Shown one piece after another: positions 45,591-54,838 of a stretch of DNA of 61,061 nucleotides. Under the pieces are notes generated by a model. That model ran no database searches. It saw nothing but the letters and a program-made list of their open reading frames with translations, and was not told the DNA's origin. Position numbers and translations under genes: made by a program. Every line of letters begins with the position of its first letter. The first letter of the stretch is position 1. The stretch comes from Microbacterium aurantiacum (GTDB lineage Bacteria > Actinomycetota > Actinomycetes > Actinomycetales > Microbacteriaceae), in contig NZ_JAJPDW010000009.1 in NCBI RefSeq assembly GCF_021654035.1, positions 1-61,061 of the forward strand, read 5' to 3'.

Positions 45591-46499
45591 TCAGGCGCCG
45601 CGCGCGAGGTCCGCCGCGGCGGGAAGGTCTTCGGGGGAGGTGACGGCCACGCTCGGTACACCGCGGAGGGCGCGCTTGGCGAGCCCCGTCAGCGTACCCG
45701 CGGGGGAGAACTCGATGAGACCGGACACTCCCGCATCCGAGAATGCGGCCATGCAGAGATCCCAGCGCACCGGTGATGCCACTTGCGAGACCAGCGTCTG
45801 CATGAACCCGACGCCGGAGGTCACCTCGGAGCCGTCCCGGTTGGTCCAGATCCGCCGTTCGGGATCGGCCGGCTGGACCTCGGATGCCGCGGTCCTGAGC
45901 GCCTCGACCGCGGGCGCCATGAAATCTGTGTGGAAGGCCCCGGCCACCTGCAGCGGGATCACCCGGGTGCGGGCGGGCGGGTCCGCGGAAAGCGCCGTCA
46001 GCGCCTCGGCCGCGCCGGCGGCGACGATCTGGCCCCCGCCGTTGTGGTTCGCGGGGGTGAGCCCGAGCTCGGCCAGTCGCGTCAGCACGGCCTCGGCGTC
46101 GCCCCCGAGCACGGCGCTCATGCCCGACGGCTCGGCCGCTGCGGCCTCGGCCATCGCCCGGCCGCGGATGCCGACGAGGCGGAGAGCGTCCTCATCCGAC
46201 AGGATCCCGGCGGCGGCGGCCGCGGCGAACTCTCCGACCGAGTGGCCGGCCACGCCGTCGATGGCGCCCCGGTCCTCCAGCGCCCGCCAGGACAACAGGC
46301 TCGCCGCCACGATGAGCGGCTGCGCCACTCGGGTGTCGCGGATGCGATCGGCGTCCCATTCCGTTCCTGCGGCGAGGAGATCGACGCCCGCCCACTCGGA
46401 GTAGGCAGACAGTCGCTCCCGCGCGTCCGGCAGGGCGAGCCACGGGGTGAGGAAGCCGGGCGTCTGGGCGCCCTGACCGGGGAAGACGGCGATGATCAC
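45591..46499 (-). CDS. fabD: Malonyl-CoA:ACP transacylase
   Basis: FabD transfers malonyl from CoA to ACP. The 302-residue product starts MIIAVFPGQGAQTPGFL and carries the nucleophile Ser87 in AGHSVGEFAAA and the catalytic His in VAGAFHTDFMAPA (near 193). The substrate-binding Arg is in LVGIRGRAMAEA. The GTG at 46499 is chosen because it starts exactly at the conserved IIAVFPGQG; CAGGAT six bases upstream may be an internal -10 box. An 84-base gap separates it from fasR, room for an operator. Confidence 0.95.
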   Translation of the reverse strand: MIIAVFPGQGAQTPGFLTPWLALPDARERLSAYSEWAGVDLLAAGTEWDADRIRDTRVAQPLIVAASLLSWRALEDRGAIDGVAGHSVGEFAAAAAAGILSDEDALRLVGIRGRAMAEAAAAEPSGMSAVLGGDAEAVLTRLAELGLTPANHNGGGQIVAAGAAEALTALSADPPARTRVIPLQVAGAFHTDFMAPAVEALRTAASEVQPADPERRIWTNRDGSEVTSGVGFMQTLVSQVASPVRWDLCMAAFSDAGVSGLIEFSPAGTLTGLAKRALRGVPSVAVTSPEDLPAAADLARGA

Positions 46500-46582
46500 C
46501 CGTCTATCCTGCCAAGGAACCACCGCGGGCAACTGGCGCACCTCTCCGAAGAATGCGGGGATGCTTTGTCGATGAGCGACGA

Positions 46583-47797
46583 TCAGGCGCCGCGTCGGGG
46601 TGCTCCGCCGCGGCGCCGCGTGGCGTCCGTGCCGATCGATCCGAGCACCAGCGCCGTCTGCAGGATGAGAGCCTCTCGCGGACCCGTCGCGTCCCAGCCG
46701 ATGACCTCGGACACGCGTTTGAGGCGGTAGCGGACCGTGTTCGGATGCACGAAGAGCTCACGCGCGGTGGCCTCGAGGGAGCGTCCGTTGTCGAGATAGC
46801 TCCACAGCGTCGCCACGAGGTCCGTGCTGTGCGCCTGCAGCGGTCGGTAGATGCGCTCGACGAGGGTGAGCTTGGCGAGGGGATCGCCGGCGAGGGCGCG
46901 CTCCGGAAGGAGATCGTCCGCTTCGACCGGTCGGGGTGCGTGACGCCACGCCCGCGCCACGGCGAACCCCGCAAGGGCGGCACGCGCACTCTGTCCGGCG
47001 TCGACGAGGGCGGGAACGGTCGGTCCGAGCACGAGGTATCCGGAACCGAAGCCCGGTTCGAGCTGTGAAGCGATTTCCGCGAAGGGGAGCTCCGCGGGCA
47101 GGTCCTCGGCGCGCGATGCCGGTTCCGCCCGGCCGACGACGAGGACGAGCCTCGACCCCTGAACGCCGATCAGGACGTCGACGCCGAGCTTGCGGGCGGT
47201 GCGGCGGAGCTGATCCACGTCGAACTGCGGCGGAGTCGTTCCCACGATGACCGCGACCTCGCCGTGGCCGTGCCAGCCCAGGGCGGCGATGCGGCTCGGG
47301 AGCTCCTCGTCCGCTTCCCCCGTGAGGATCGAGTCGACGACGAGGGCTTCGAGACGCGCATCCCACAGACCGCGGGCTTCGGCCGCGCGGGCATAGACGT
47401 CCGCGGCCGCGAAGGCCACCTCGCGGGAGTAGAGCAGGATCGCCTCCCGCAGACGGTCGTCCTTCCCCGCCACCCGCTCCTCCGTGACCTCCACGGTCAC
47501 GCGGATGAGCTGGAGCGTCTGCTGGAGACTCACGCTGCGCAGCAGCTCACGGGGCGCGGCGGCGAAGATGTCGGCGGCGATCCAGGGGGTCGAATCGGGA
47601 TCGTCGAACCACTGGATGAACGAGGTGATGCCCGCCTGCGCGACCAATCCGACGGCGGATCGGCGCGCAGGCGGCATCTCGGCGTACCAGGGGAGGGAAT
47701 CCTCGAGGCGTTTGATCGTGGCGGTCGCCAGATCCCCCGAGATGCGGCGCAACCACGCCAGCGTCTCGGCCCGATCCATCGAGGCCTTCCGCGACAT
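46583..47797 (-). CDS. fasR: FasR-like PucR-type regulator of fatty-acid synthesis
   Basis: The 404-residue product is a PucR/CdaR-type regulator with a C-terminal helix-turn-helix (YLDNGRSLEATARELFVHPN followed by TVRYRLKRVSEVIG, about 340-375). The N-terminal and central regions form a ligand-sensing domain typical of the group. Its place directly before fabD-fabH-acpP-fabF matches Streptomyces FasR (SCO2386), an activator of that cluster, so orthology is likely. The ATG at 47797 follows the aceE stop by nine bases; a second ATG (Met7) is possible. Being downstream of aceE, it may be co-transcribed with the pyruvate dehydrogenase gene, which would link acetyl-CoA supply and fatty-acid synthesis. 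Effector unknown. Confidence 0.85.
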   Translation of the reverse strand: MSRKASMDRAETLAWLRRISGDLATATIKRLEDSLPWYAEMPPARRSAVGLVAQAGITSFIQWFDDPDSTPWIAADIFAAAPRELLRSVSLQQTLQLIRVTVEVTEERVAGKDDRLREAILLYSREVAFAAADVYARAAEARGLWDARLEALVVDSILTGEADEELPSRIAALGWHGHGEVAVIVGTTPPQFDVDQLRRTARKLGVDVLIGVQGSRLVLVVGRAEPASRAEDLPAELPFAEIASQLEPGFGSGYLVLGPTVPALVDAGQSARAALAGFAVARAWRHAPRPVEADDLLPERALAGDPLAKLTLVERIYRPLQAHSTDLVATLWSYLDNGRSLEATARELFVHPNTVRYRLKRVSEVIGWDATGPREALILQTALVLGSIGTDATRRRGGAPRRGA

Positions 47798-47806
47798 CGC
47801 GACGGG

Positions 47807-50536
47807 TCAGCTCTCGCCGCCCGCGTTGCCGCTCGTTCCGGCGCTGACGTCGTGCAGGCGGTACTTCTCGATCGCCTGAGCGGACAGGCTGCGGTCGACC
47901 TTGCCCTCGGCGGCCAGCGCCTGCAGGGTGCGGACGACGACCGACGGGCCGTCGATCTTGAAGTAGCGCCGTGCCGCGGCACGCGTGTCGGAGAAGCCGA
48001 AGCCGTCCGCCCCGAGGGTCACGAACTGCTGAGGAACCCAGGGCCGGATCTGATCCTGGACGGCGTGCATGAAGTCGCTGACGGCGACCACGGGACCTTC
48101 GGCCTCCTTCAGCTTCTCGGTGACGAACGCCGTCCGCGCTTCGTCCTCGGGGTGGAGGAAGTTGTGCTCGTCCGCGGCGAGACCGTCGCGGCGAAGCTCC
48201 GTCCAGGACGTCACGGACCAGACGTCCGCCTGGACACCCCAGTCGTCGCGGAGCAGCTGCTGCGCCTCCATCGCCCACGGCACACCCACGCCCGACGCGA
48301 GGATCTGCGCGCGCGGACCCTCTCCCTCCGGCGAGGAGATGCGGTGCATGCCGCGGACGATGCCGTCGACGTCGACCCCCTCGGGCTCGGCGGGCTGGAC
48401 CAGCGGCTCGTTGTAGACGGTGATGTAGTACATCACGTTGGGGTCCGGGTGCTCGCCGCCGTACATGCGCTCGATGCCGGAGCGCACGATGTGGGCGATC
48501 TCGTAGCCGTAGGCGGGGTCGTAGGACACCGTCGCCGGGTTGGTCGAGGCCAGGAGGTGCGAGTGCCCGTCGGCGTGCTGGAGACCTTCGCCCGTCAGCG
48601 TCGTGCGTCCGGCGGTGGCGCCGATGATGAACCCGCGGGCCATCTGGTCACCGGCGGCCCACTGCGCGTCGCCGGTCCGCTGGAAGCCGAACATCGAGTA
48701 GAAGACGTAGACGGGGATGAGCGGTTCGCCGTGGGTGGAGTACGACGTGCCCGCCGCGGTGAACGCCGCGAGTGCGCCGGCCTCGTTGATGCCGACGTGC
48801 AGGATCTGCCCCTGCGGGCTCTCCTTGTACGCCAGCAGGAGCGACCGATCGACCGAGGTGTAGTTCTGCCCGTGCGGGTTGTAGATCTTCGCGGTCGGGA
48901 AGTAGGCGTCCATCCCGAAGGTGCGTGCCTCGTCCGGAATGATCGGCACGATGCGGTGGCCGAAGTCTTTGGCCTTCAGCAGGTCCTTGAGCAGCCGGAC
49001 GAACGCCATCGTGGTGGCGATCTCCTGTGTGCCCGAACCCTTCTTCGGGAGCGCGTAGGCGCTTTCGTCGGGAAGGGTGAGCCCCACGTGGTGCGAGCGA
49101 CGCTCGGGGAGGAACCCGCCGAGCGAGCGACGACGCTCCTGCATGTACTGGATCGTCTCGTCCTCGGCGCCGGGGTTGTAGTACGGCGGGAGGTACGGGT
49201 TCTCTTCGAGCTGCGCGTCCGAGATCGGGATGCGCATCGAGTCGCGGAAGTGCTTGAGGTCTTCGAGCGTCATCTTCTTCATCTGGTGCGTCGCGTTGCG
49301 CCCCTCGAAGTGGTGACCGAGCCCGTAGCCCTTGATGGTCTTGGCGATGATGACGGTCGGCTGACCCTTGTGCTCGGCGGCGGCCTTGTACGCGGCGTAC
49401 ACCTTGCGGTAGTCCAGTCCGCCGCGGCGCAGGCGACCCCAGATGTCGTCGTCCGACCAGTCCTTGACGAGGGCGGCGGTCCGCTCGTCGCGCCCGAAGA
49501 AGTGCTCGCGGATGAATCCGCCGTCCTCCGCGCGGTAGGTCTGGAAGTCGCCGTCCGGCGTGGTGTTCATCAGGCGGACCAGCGCGCCGTCGGTGTCCTT
49601 GGACAGCAGCTCGTCCCAGCCGGAGCCCCACACGACCTTGATGACGTTCCAACCGGCGCCGCGGAAGAAGCTCTCCAGCTCCTGGATGATTTTGCCGTTT
49701 CCGCGGACGGGGCCGTCGAGACGCTGCAGGTTGGCGTTGATGACGAAGGTCAGGTTGTCCAGGCCCTCGTTGGCGGCGACCTGCAGTTGTCCGCGGCTCT
49801 CGACCTCGTCCATCTCGCCGTCGCCGAGGAAGGCCCAGACGTGCGAGTTCGAGAGGTCCTTGATACCGCGGTTGGTGAGGTACTTGTTCGACATCGCCTG
49901 GTAGATGGCGTTGATCGGACCGAGACCCATCGACACCGTCGGGAACTGCCAGTACTCCGGCATGAGGCGAGGGTGCGGGTAGGAGGGGATTCCCTCCGGT
50001 GCCTTCGACTTCTCCTGTCGGAAGCCGTCGAGCTGCTGCTCGCTGAGGCGGCCTTCGAGGAACGAGCGGGCATAGATGCCGGGGGAGGCGTGCCCCTGGA
50101 TGAAGATCTGGTCTCCGCCGCTCGGGTCGTCGAGGCCGCGGAAGAAGTGGTTGAAGCCGACTTCGTAGAGCGACGCCGAGGACGCGTATGTGGAGATGTG
50201 CCCGCCGACGCCGATGCCGGGGCGCTGCGCGCGGTGCACGGTGATGGCGGCGTTCCACCGGATCCAGCGTCGGTAGCGACGCTCGAGCTCCTCGTCGCCG
50301 GGGAACTCCGGCTCGTTCTCCGGAGCGATGGTGTTGATGTAGTCGGTGGTGGGCACCTGCGGCACGTTGAGCTGAAGGTCATGCGAGGCCTGCAGGAGGC
50401 TCAGCATGATCTCGCGCCCTCGCCCCGGCCCTTTGGCCTGGACGAGCTGGTGGAGTGACTCCTGCCACTCGGACGTCTCGTCGGGATCGCTGTCCAGCGG
50501 GTCCTGCGAGTACGGATCCTGATCGTTGACAGTCAC
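47807..50536 (-). CDS. aceE: Pyruvate dehydrogenase E1 component, homodimeric
   Basis: AceE is the thiamine-diphosphate subunit that decarboxylates pyruvate in the pyruvate dehydrogenase complex. The 909-residue product is the long homodimeric form of Actinobacteria and Proteobacteria. The ThDP motif begins [20 protein letters not shown] and ends [16 protein letters not shown] (near 235-275). Other family landmarks are [40 protein letters not shown] and [20 protein letters not shown]. The GTG at 50536 follows AAAGG. E2 and E3 genes are not in the window. The fasR-fab cluster follows on the same strand. Confidence 0.97.
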   Translation of the reverse strand: MTVNDQDPYSQDPLDSDPDETSEWQESLHQLVQAKGPGRGREIMLSLLQASHDLQLNVPQVPTTDYINTIAPENEPEFPGDEELERRYRRWIRWNAAITVHRAQRPGIGVGGHISTYASSASLYEVGFNHFFRGLDDPSGGDQIFIQGHASPGIYARSFLEGRLSEQQLDGFRQEKSKAPEGIPSYPHPRLMPEYWQFPTVSMGLGPINAIYQAMSNKYLTNRGIKDLSNSHVWAFLGDGEMDEVESRGQLQVAANEGLDNLTFVINANLQRLDGPVRGNGKIIQELESFFRGAGWNVIKVVWGSGWDELLSKDTDGALVRLMNTTPDGDFQTYRAEDGGFIREHFFGRDERTAALVKDWSDDDIWGRLRRGGLDYRKVYAAYKAAAEHKGQPTVIIAKTIKGYGLGHHFEGRNATHQMKKMTLEDLKHFRDSMRIPISDAQLEENPYLPPYYNPGAEDETIQYMQERRRSLGGFLPERRSHHVGLTLPDESAYALPKKGSGTQEIATTMAFVRLLKDLLKAKDFGHRIVPIIPDEARTFGMDAYFPTAKIYNPHGQNYTSVDRSLLLAYKESPQGQILHVGINEAGALAAFTAAGTSYSTHGEPLIPVYVFYSMFGFQRTGDAQWAAGDQMARGFIIGATAGRTTLTGEGLQHADGHSHLLASTNPATVSYDPAYGYEIAHIVRSGIERMYGGEHPDPNVMYYITVYNEPLVQPAEPEGVDVDGIVRGMHRISSPEGEGPRAQILASGVGVPWAMEAQQLLRDDWGVQADVWSVTSWTELRRDGLAADEHNFLHPEDEARTAFVTEKLKEAEGPVVAVSDFMHAVQDQIRPWVPQQFVTLGADGFGFSDTRAAARRYFKIDGPSVVVRTLQALAAEGKVDRSLSAQAIEKYRLHDVSAGTSGNAGGES

Positions 50537-50681
50537 AGAAGACCTTTCGTCGTCCGGCAGATCATGCCAGGGGAACGGCAATATGGGCGGGCACTCGCGT
50601 TGTCTCGCGCGTGCGGCACACCCAGAACAGCCTAGCGAGTCGTGCGCCCCGCGGATGCTCGTGTGGCGGGGAGGCGTGCGG

Positions 50682-50754
50682 TGGGCCCTGCCGGGATCGA
50701 ACCGACGACATCCACGGTGTAAACGTGGCGCTCTACCAGCTGAGCTAAAGGCCC
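50682..50754 (-). tRNA. tRNA-Val (TAC)
   Basis: A 73-base cloverleaf on the minus strand: acceptor GGGCCTT pairs with AGGGCCC (one T-G), the D-arm is GCTC/GAGC, the anticodon stem CCACG/CGTGG carries the loop TTTACAC with anticodon TAC at 50719-50721, and the T-arm GTCGG/CCGGC has the loop TTCGATC. CCA is not fully encoded. It lies between aceE and the zinc-ribbon gene. Confidence 0.95.
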
Positions 50755-50827
50755 TCGCCGACCATCATATGGCCGCGCCACGTCGGCGCATCGGAGGCCG
50801 ACCCACGGAGGAGAGGCCGGCAGCGGG

Positions 50828-50833
50828 TAGCGT
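50828..50833 (+). promoter_or_regulatory. -10 box of the zinc-ribbon gene
   Basis: TAGCGT, seven bases before the GTG at 50841; leaderless transcript predicted. Confidence 0.5.
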
Positions 50834-50840
50834 GGAGCCT

Positions 50841-51569
50841 GTGAACGCCGACCCCGCCGACCAGCGCAAACTGCTCGATCTCGCCGACCTCGACGCCCGG
50901 ATCCGGCGCGACGAGCACGTCGCGGGTAACCCCCCGCAGGCGGCGCAGGTGCGGGAGCTTCTCGCGCAGCGGACCACGCTCGCCCACGAGCTGGCGGCAC
51001 GGGCCAATACCCGCGACGATCTGAAGGCGGAGCTCGCCCGCGTCGAGTCCGACGTGAACGTGGTCGACGCGCGCATGGCCCGCGACTCCGAACGCCTCGC
51101 GACGGCGACCAACCCCAAGCAGGCGCAGGGCTTCGAGAGCGAGCTCGCCTCGCTCGCGCGGCGAAAGAGCGATCTGGAGGATGCCGAGCTCGTCCTCATG
51201 GAGCAGCTCGAGGCGGCGGACGCCGCCGTCGCCGAGCAGGAGGCGAAGATCGCCGACGCCAACGCACGGGGAGCGGAGCTCAGCTCCGAGGCCAAGCGCG
51301 TCGTCGCCGAGGCCACCGAGCGTCTCGAGACATCCCGCCGAGATCGATCGGCGATCGCCGGCGCCATCCCCGCGGATCTCCTCGCTCTGTACGACCGTCT
51401 GGCCTCTCGCGGGATCGGCGCCGGGCTGTTGCGCGGCGGAGCCTGCGAGGCCTGCCGCATGGTCCTCCCTCCCAACGACCTGGCCGTCGTCCGCCGCGCA
51501 CAGACGGACGAGGTCGTGTTCTGTCCGGAGTGCGGCGCGATCCTGGTCCGCACCGAAGAATCGCGGTGA
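50841..51569 (+). CDS. Zinc-ribbon domain protein with long coiled coil
   Basis: This 242-residue protein has a long heptad-rich helical part (about 10-170; ARDSERLATATNPKQAQGFE and similar) and a C-terminal C4 zinc ribbon, CEACRMVLPPN (near 201) and CPECGAIL (near 227). This is the CT398/Cdsz-like family found near rnpB and RNase H-type genes in Actinobacteria. Its role is not established; relatives bind nucleic acids or secretion/flagellar components. The GTG at 50841 is supported by the TAGCGT box. The A-family polymerase follows, probably in the same operon. Confidence 0.85.
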   Translation: MNADPADQRKLLDLADLDARIRRDEHVAGNPPQAAQVRELLAQRTTLAHELAARANTRDDLKAELARVESDVNVVDARMARDSERLATATNPKQAQGFESELASLARRKSDLEDAELVLMEQLEAADAAVAEQEAKIADANARGAELSSEAKRVVAEATERLETSRRDRSAIAGAIPADLLALYDRLASRGIGAGLLRGGACEACRMVLPPNDLAVVRRAQTDEVVFCPECGAILVRTEESR

Positions 51570-51731
51570 CGGACACTGGCGTCCTCACCCGCTGAGGTCG
51601 TCCTCGGGCGGTCGGGAGCAGGCGACGTCGCGCTGATCGACCTCCACAGCGATGGCACGCCGCTGACGACCACCACCGTCGCCGTCGACGCGCTGCCCGC
51701 CGCGATCGCGGCGCGCGAATCCGTCGGCAAT

Positions 51732-53285
51732 GTGCGATGGATCTGGAGCGATACCCCGACCTGGTACACGCGACTGCTGTCGGCGGGGGTACGTGTCCGC
51801 CGTGCCTGGGACCTCCGACTCGTCCACGCGATCCTCCGTGACGCCGCATCCGTCCAGGACGATCAGGGTCTCCGCGGGGAGACATCATGGGATGCCGCGG
51901 CAACGGCCCTCGACGACCTGGACACGCTCTTCGCCTTCGGCGACAGCGTCGGGCCGCCCGAGGGCGCGGACGAAGCGCTGGCCGAGTACCGGCGTCAGCG
52001 CGCCACGATCGCGATCGCCCGGACTGCCGGGAGCCTTCGCCTGCTCGCAGTCGCGGAGTCCGCGGGAGCACTGACCGGCGTGGAGCTCCACGCCGCGGGG
52101 CTTCCCTGGAGCGTCGAAGCGCACGCGCATCTGCTCGAGGATCAGCTCGGTCCCCGCACAGCCGGCGGGCTTCCCGCACGCATCGAGAACGCCGCCGCCG
52201 CCGTCCGCTCCGCCCTCGACGATCCCGGGGCCTCCCTCGACTCGCAGCCCAAGCTCCTGCGTGCTCTGCACCGCGCCGGCGTCCTCGTGGAATCGACCAG
52301 TCAGTGGGACCTCGGCCGCCACGACCATCCGGCGGTCGCGCCTCTCCTCGCGTACAAGAAGCTCATGCGGCTGTACACCGCGAACGGGTGGGCGTGGATG
52401 GACGAGTGGGTGCGCGACGGCAGGTTCCGACCCGTTTACGTGCCGGCAGGCGTCGTCACCGGACGCTGGGCGTCCTCCGGTGGGGGAGCGCTGCAGATCC
52501 CGCGCCGGTTACGCACGGCCGTTCGCGCCGACCCCGGGTGGACTCTCGTCACCGCCGATGTCGCGCAGCTCGAACCCCGGGTGCTCGCCGCGATGGCGCG
52601 CGACACCGCACTCGCCGCAGCGGCGTCGGGCCGTGACCTCTACGCCGGAGTGGTCGACTCGGGCGCCGTCGCCACCCGCGCGGAGGCGAAGACGGCCATG
52701 CTGGGCGCGATGTACGGGGCGACGACCGGGGAGAGTGGCCGGCTCGTTCCCCGCCTCCGGCGAACGTTCCCCCGGGCGATGGGACTCGTGGACGACGCCG
52801 CACGGATCGGCGAGGACGGCGGACGGGTGAGCACGTGGCTCGGCCGGACCTCTCCCGCACCGGGGGAGGCATGGCACGCGCTGCAGTCGCGCGCGAGCGG
52901 TGCCGAAGCCTCGGGGGGTGATGAGACGAGCGCCCGTCGCGCCGCGCGGGATCGTGGTCGCTTCACCCGCAACTTCGTCGTCCAGGGGACGGCTGCCGAA
53001 TGGGCACTGGCGTGGCTCGCGGAGCTGCGCACGCGACTGAGCACGCTCGCCCCCGTCGACGCGCCCGACGCGGCACCGCGGTCCGGTCCGGCCTTCGCAC
53101 GGTCACCGCACCTGGCGTTCTTCCTGCACGACGAGATCATCGTGCACACCCCGCTCGTGCACGCCGACGCCGTCGCCGACGCGGTCCGCGCCTCCGCGGC
53201 ATCCGCCGGTCGCCTTCTGTTTGGGGAGTTCCCGATCGATTTCCCCCTCGACCTCAAGATCGGACCCACCGCCGAGAAGGAGTGA
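51732..53285 (+). CDS. Bifunctional 3'-5' exonuclease/DNA polymerase (A family), N-terminus uncertain
   Basis: This is a family A DNA polymerase of the short actinobacterial type without a 5' nuclease. From the GTG at 51732 it has 517 residues. The polymerase motifs are complete: TGRWASSGGGALQIPR (243-258), motif A TADVAQLEPRV (274-284), motif B R316...K320...Y328-G329 in RAEAKTAMLGAMYG, and motif C FFLHDEIIVH near 465. The N-terminal exonuclease-like domain looks degenerate. GTG 51732 is the first canonical start, but coherent protein-like sequence (VVLGRSGAGDVALIDLHSDG) continues upstream in frame to 51570, just after the previous stop codon, with only CTG codons as possible starts. The true start may be CTG 51576. 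Role in repair is inferred. Confidence 0.85.
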   Translation: MRWIWSDTPTWYTRLLSAGVRVRRAWDLRLVHAILRDAASVQDDQGLRGETSWDAAATALDDLDTLFAFGDSVGPPEGADEALAEYRRQRATIAIARTAGSLRLLAVAESAGALTGVELHAAGLPWSVEAHAHLLEDQLGPRTAGGLPARIENAAAAVRSALDDPGASLDSQPKLLRALHRAGVLVESTSQWDLGRHDHPAVAPLLAYKKLMRLYTANGWAWMDEWVRDGRFRPVYVPAGVVTGRWASSGGGALQIPRRLRTAVRADPGWTLVTADVAQLEPRVLAAMARDTALAAAASGRDLYAGVVDSGAVATRAEAKTAMLGAMYGATTGESGRLVPRLRRTFPRAMGLVDDAARIGEDGGRVSTWLGRTSPAPGEAWHALQSRASGAEASGGDETSARRAARDRGRFTRNFVVQGTAAEWALAWLAELRTRLSTLAPVDAPDAAPRSGPAFARSPHLAFFLHDEIIVHTPLVHADAVADAVRASAASAGRLLFGEFPIDFPLDLKIGPTAEKE

Positions 53286-53295
53286 GAGGCCCGCG

Positions 53296-53301
53296 TACAC
53301 T
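53296..53301 (+). promoter_or_regulatory. -10 box of rnpB
   Basis: TACACT sits about eight bases before the predicted 5' end of RNase P RNA. Confidence 0.55.
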
Positions 53302-53309
53302 CGATCGTG

Positions 53310-53674
53310 CGAATGGGTCGGCTGGACGGTCGCGTGGCGGGAAACCGCACCGAGGAACGTCCGGGCTCCACAGGGCAGGGCGGTGGGTAACACCCACCCG
53401 GAGTGATCCGCGAGACAGTGCCACAGAGAGCAGACCGCCCCGGCTTCGGCCGGAGTAAGGGTGAAAGGGTGGTGTAAGAGACCACCGGGGTCGCGGTGAC
53501 GCGGCCCGCAGGGTAAACCTCGCCCGGAGCAAGGCCATACAGGGGATGCCGACGCGGCCCGCCGAGTCCCCGGGTAGGCCGCTGGAGCGTCACGGCAACG
53601 TGACGCCGAGAGAGATGACCGTCGATGGGGCGAAAGCCCCGGGACAGAACCCGGCGTACAGGCCGGCCCATTCG
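53310..53674 (+). ncRNA. rnpB: RNase P RNA, bacterial class A
   Basis: The catalytic RNA of RNase P matures the 5' end of tRNAs. The 5' end (GAATGGGTCGGC, from 53311) pairs with the 3' end (GGCCGGCCCATTC, to 53673) to form helix P1. The conserved GAGGAACGTCCGGGCTCC block starts at 53352 (P4 5' strand region), AGAGAGATGACCGTCG follows near 53611, and GGACAGAACCCGGCGTACAG near 53642 is the 3' P4/J region. The length of about 365 bases is normal for Actinobacteria. Its ends are approximate. It ends four bases before the ppgK stop codon with no terminator stem between. Confidence 0.97.
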
Positions 53675-53678
53675 CCTC

Positions 53679-54440
53679 TCAGCCGAGCGCCAGCGCCGCG
53701 GCGCCGATGATGCCGGCGTTGTTCCGGTGCTTCGCGGGAACGATCGGCGTCTTGAGGTCCAGCAGGTGGAGGAACTTGTCGGCGTGCTTGGACACGCCGC
53801 CGCCGACGATGAACAGGTCGGGGGAGAAGAGGAACTCCACGTGGCTGTAGTACCACTGCAGACGCCCCGCCCACTGCTCCCAGCTGAGCTCCTCGCGCTC
53901 CATCGCGGAGTACGCCGCGTAGGCCTCGGCGTCCTTCCCGTGCTTGGCGCGCTGAAGGTGTCCGAGCTCGGAGTTCGGGATGAGGACGCCGTCGTGGAGA
54001 AGGGCCGAGCCGATACCCGTCCCGAGCGTCGTCAGGATCGTGAGTCCCGCCACTCCGTGGGCGGCGCCGAAACGCACCTCCGCGATACCGGCGACGTCGG
54101 CGTCGTTGGCGAAGTGGATGTCGCGCCCCAGGCCGGTTTCGAAAAAGGCCTCCGCGTCGAAGCCTATCCAGGACTCGGACACGTTGGCGGCCGACAGCGT
54201 GCGGCCCCCCTTCACGATCGCGGGGAACGCCACACCGAGGGGGACATCGGCGTCGTCCGCCACATCCAATCTCGTGAGCACCTCGCGCACGGCGTCGAGC
54301 ACGTCGCCGGGTTCGGCGCCCCGGGGAGTGGGGACCTTCACCCGGTCGCTCAGAAGCGTGCCCTTCTCGAGATCGACGATCCCCGCCTTGATCCCGGTCC
54401 CGCCGATGTCCACGCCGACCGCGCGCGCCTGTGCTGCCAT
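53679..54440 (-). CDS. ppgK: Polyphosphate-glucose phosphotransferase
   Basis: PpgK phosphorylates glucose to glucose 6-phosphate with polyphosphate (and usually ATP), an actinobacterial trait. The 253-residue product is a ROK/hexokinase-fold enzyme: the phosphate motif DIGGTGIKAG (11-20), FANDADVAGIAEVRFG with the catalytic Asp (near 115), TLGTGIGSALLHDGV (near 143) and VGGGVSKHADKFL (near 213). NSELGHLQ is the sugar-binding region, with the conserved Glu. The ATG at 54440 is seven bases after a TAGGGT -10 box. It is convergent with rnpB and divergent from the SPOR-like gene. Confidence 0.95.
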   Translation of the reverse strand: MAAQARAVGVDIGGTGIKAGIVDLEKGTLLSDRVKVPTPRGAEPGDVLDAVREVLTRLDVADDADVPLGVAFPAIVKGGRTLSAANVSESWIGFDAEAFFETGLGRDIHFANDADVAGIAEVRFGAAHGVAGLTILTTLGTGIGSALLHDGVLIPNSELGHLQRAKHGKDAEAYAAYSAMEREELSWEQWAGRLQWYYSHVEFLFSPDLFIVGGGVSKHADKFLHLLDLKTPIVPAKHRNNAGIIGAAALALG

Positions 54441-54447
54441 GTCGTCC

Positions 54448-54453
54448 ACCCTA
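54448..54453 (-). promoter_or_regulatory. -10 box of ppgK
   Basis: TAGGGT on the minus strand, seven bases before the ATG at 54440; leaderless transcript predicted. Confidence 0.5.
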
Positions 54454-54500
54454 GCGATGGCCGCGTCCGTGCGTTCCTGTTCCACGGCGGGCGCCGTCAC

Positions 54501-54506
54501 TAGGAT
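54501..54506 (+). promoter_or_regulatory. -10 box of the SPOR-like gene
   Basis: TAGGAT gives a leader of about 32 bases before the GTG at 54545, with GGAGGA (54532-54537) in it. So this is a leadered gene, unlike most others here. Confidence 0.45.
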
Positions 54507-54544
54507 CGGAGCACACCACGCCGACGTGCATCGGAGGAGCACCC

Positions 54545-54769
54545 GTGACGAGTGACAGCGAGAAGTTCTGGTACAACCTCAAGACCGGGAAGGTCGAAAA
54601 GGGCTTCGAGTCCCCTGTGGTCGACCGTGCCGGCCCGTTCGACACGGCGGAGGAGGCGGCCGCCGCACCGGAGACGCTCAAGGAGCGCTCCCGGCAGTGG
54701 GACGAGGACGACGCGGCCGAGGCCGAATGGGGCGACGGTCCCGCATCGGAGCAGCCCGACCGGCACTAG
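54545..54769 (+). CDS. Small SPOR-like actinobacterial protein
   Basis: This 74-residue acidic protein is conserved in Actinobacteria and often labelled SPOR-domain protein (sometimes wrongly methionine aminopeptidase). It reads KFWYNLKTGKVEKGFESP, then GPFDTAEEAAAAPETLKERS, the short aromatic repeat pattern of the family, and ends in an acidic tail. It has no signal peptide, so a peptidoglycan-binding role is doubtful. GGAGGA precedes the GTG at 54545. Its TAG stop is part of the -10 box of glnA. Function unknown. Confidence 0.8.
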   Translation: MTSDSEKFWYNLKTGKVEKGFESPVVDRAGPFDTAEEAAAAPETLKERSRQWDEDDAAEAEWGDGPASEQPDRH

Positions 54770-54772
54770 TCT
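54767..54772 (+). promoter_or_regulatory. -10 box of glnA, overlapping the upstream stop
   Basis: TAGTCT includes the stop codon of the SPOR-like gene and predicts a leader of about 58 bases for glnA. No GlnR or AmtR operator was recognised near it. Confidence 0.45.
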
Positions 54773-54838
54773 GAGAGGTACGCGCGCGCCCCACCCCGCG
54801 GCGCCGCGCGAGACCGGGTAACCCGCGGAGAGGATGCG

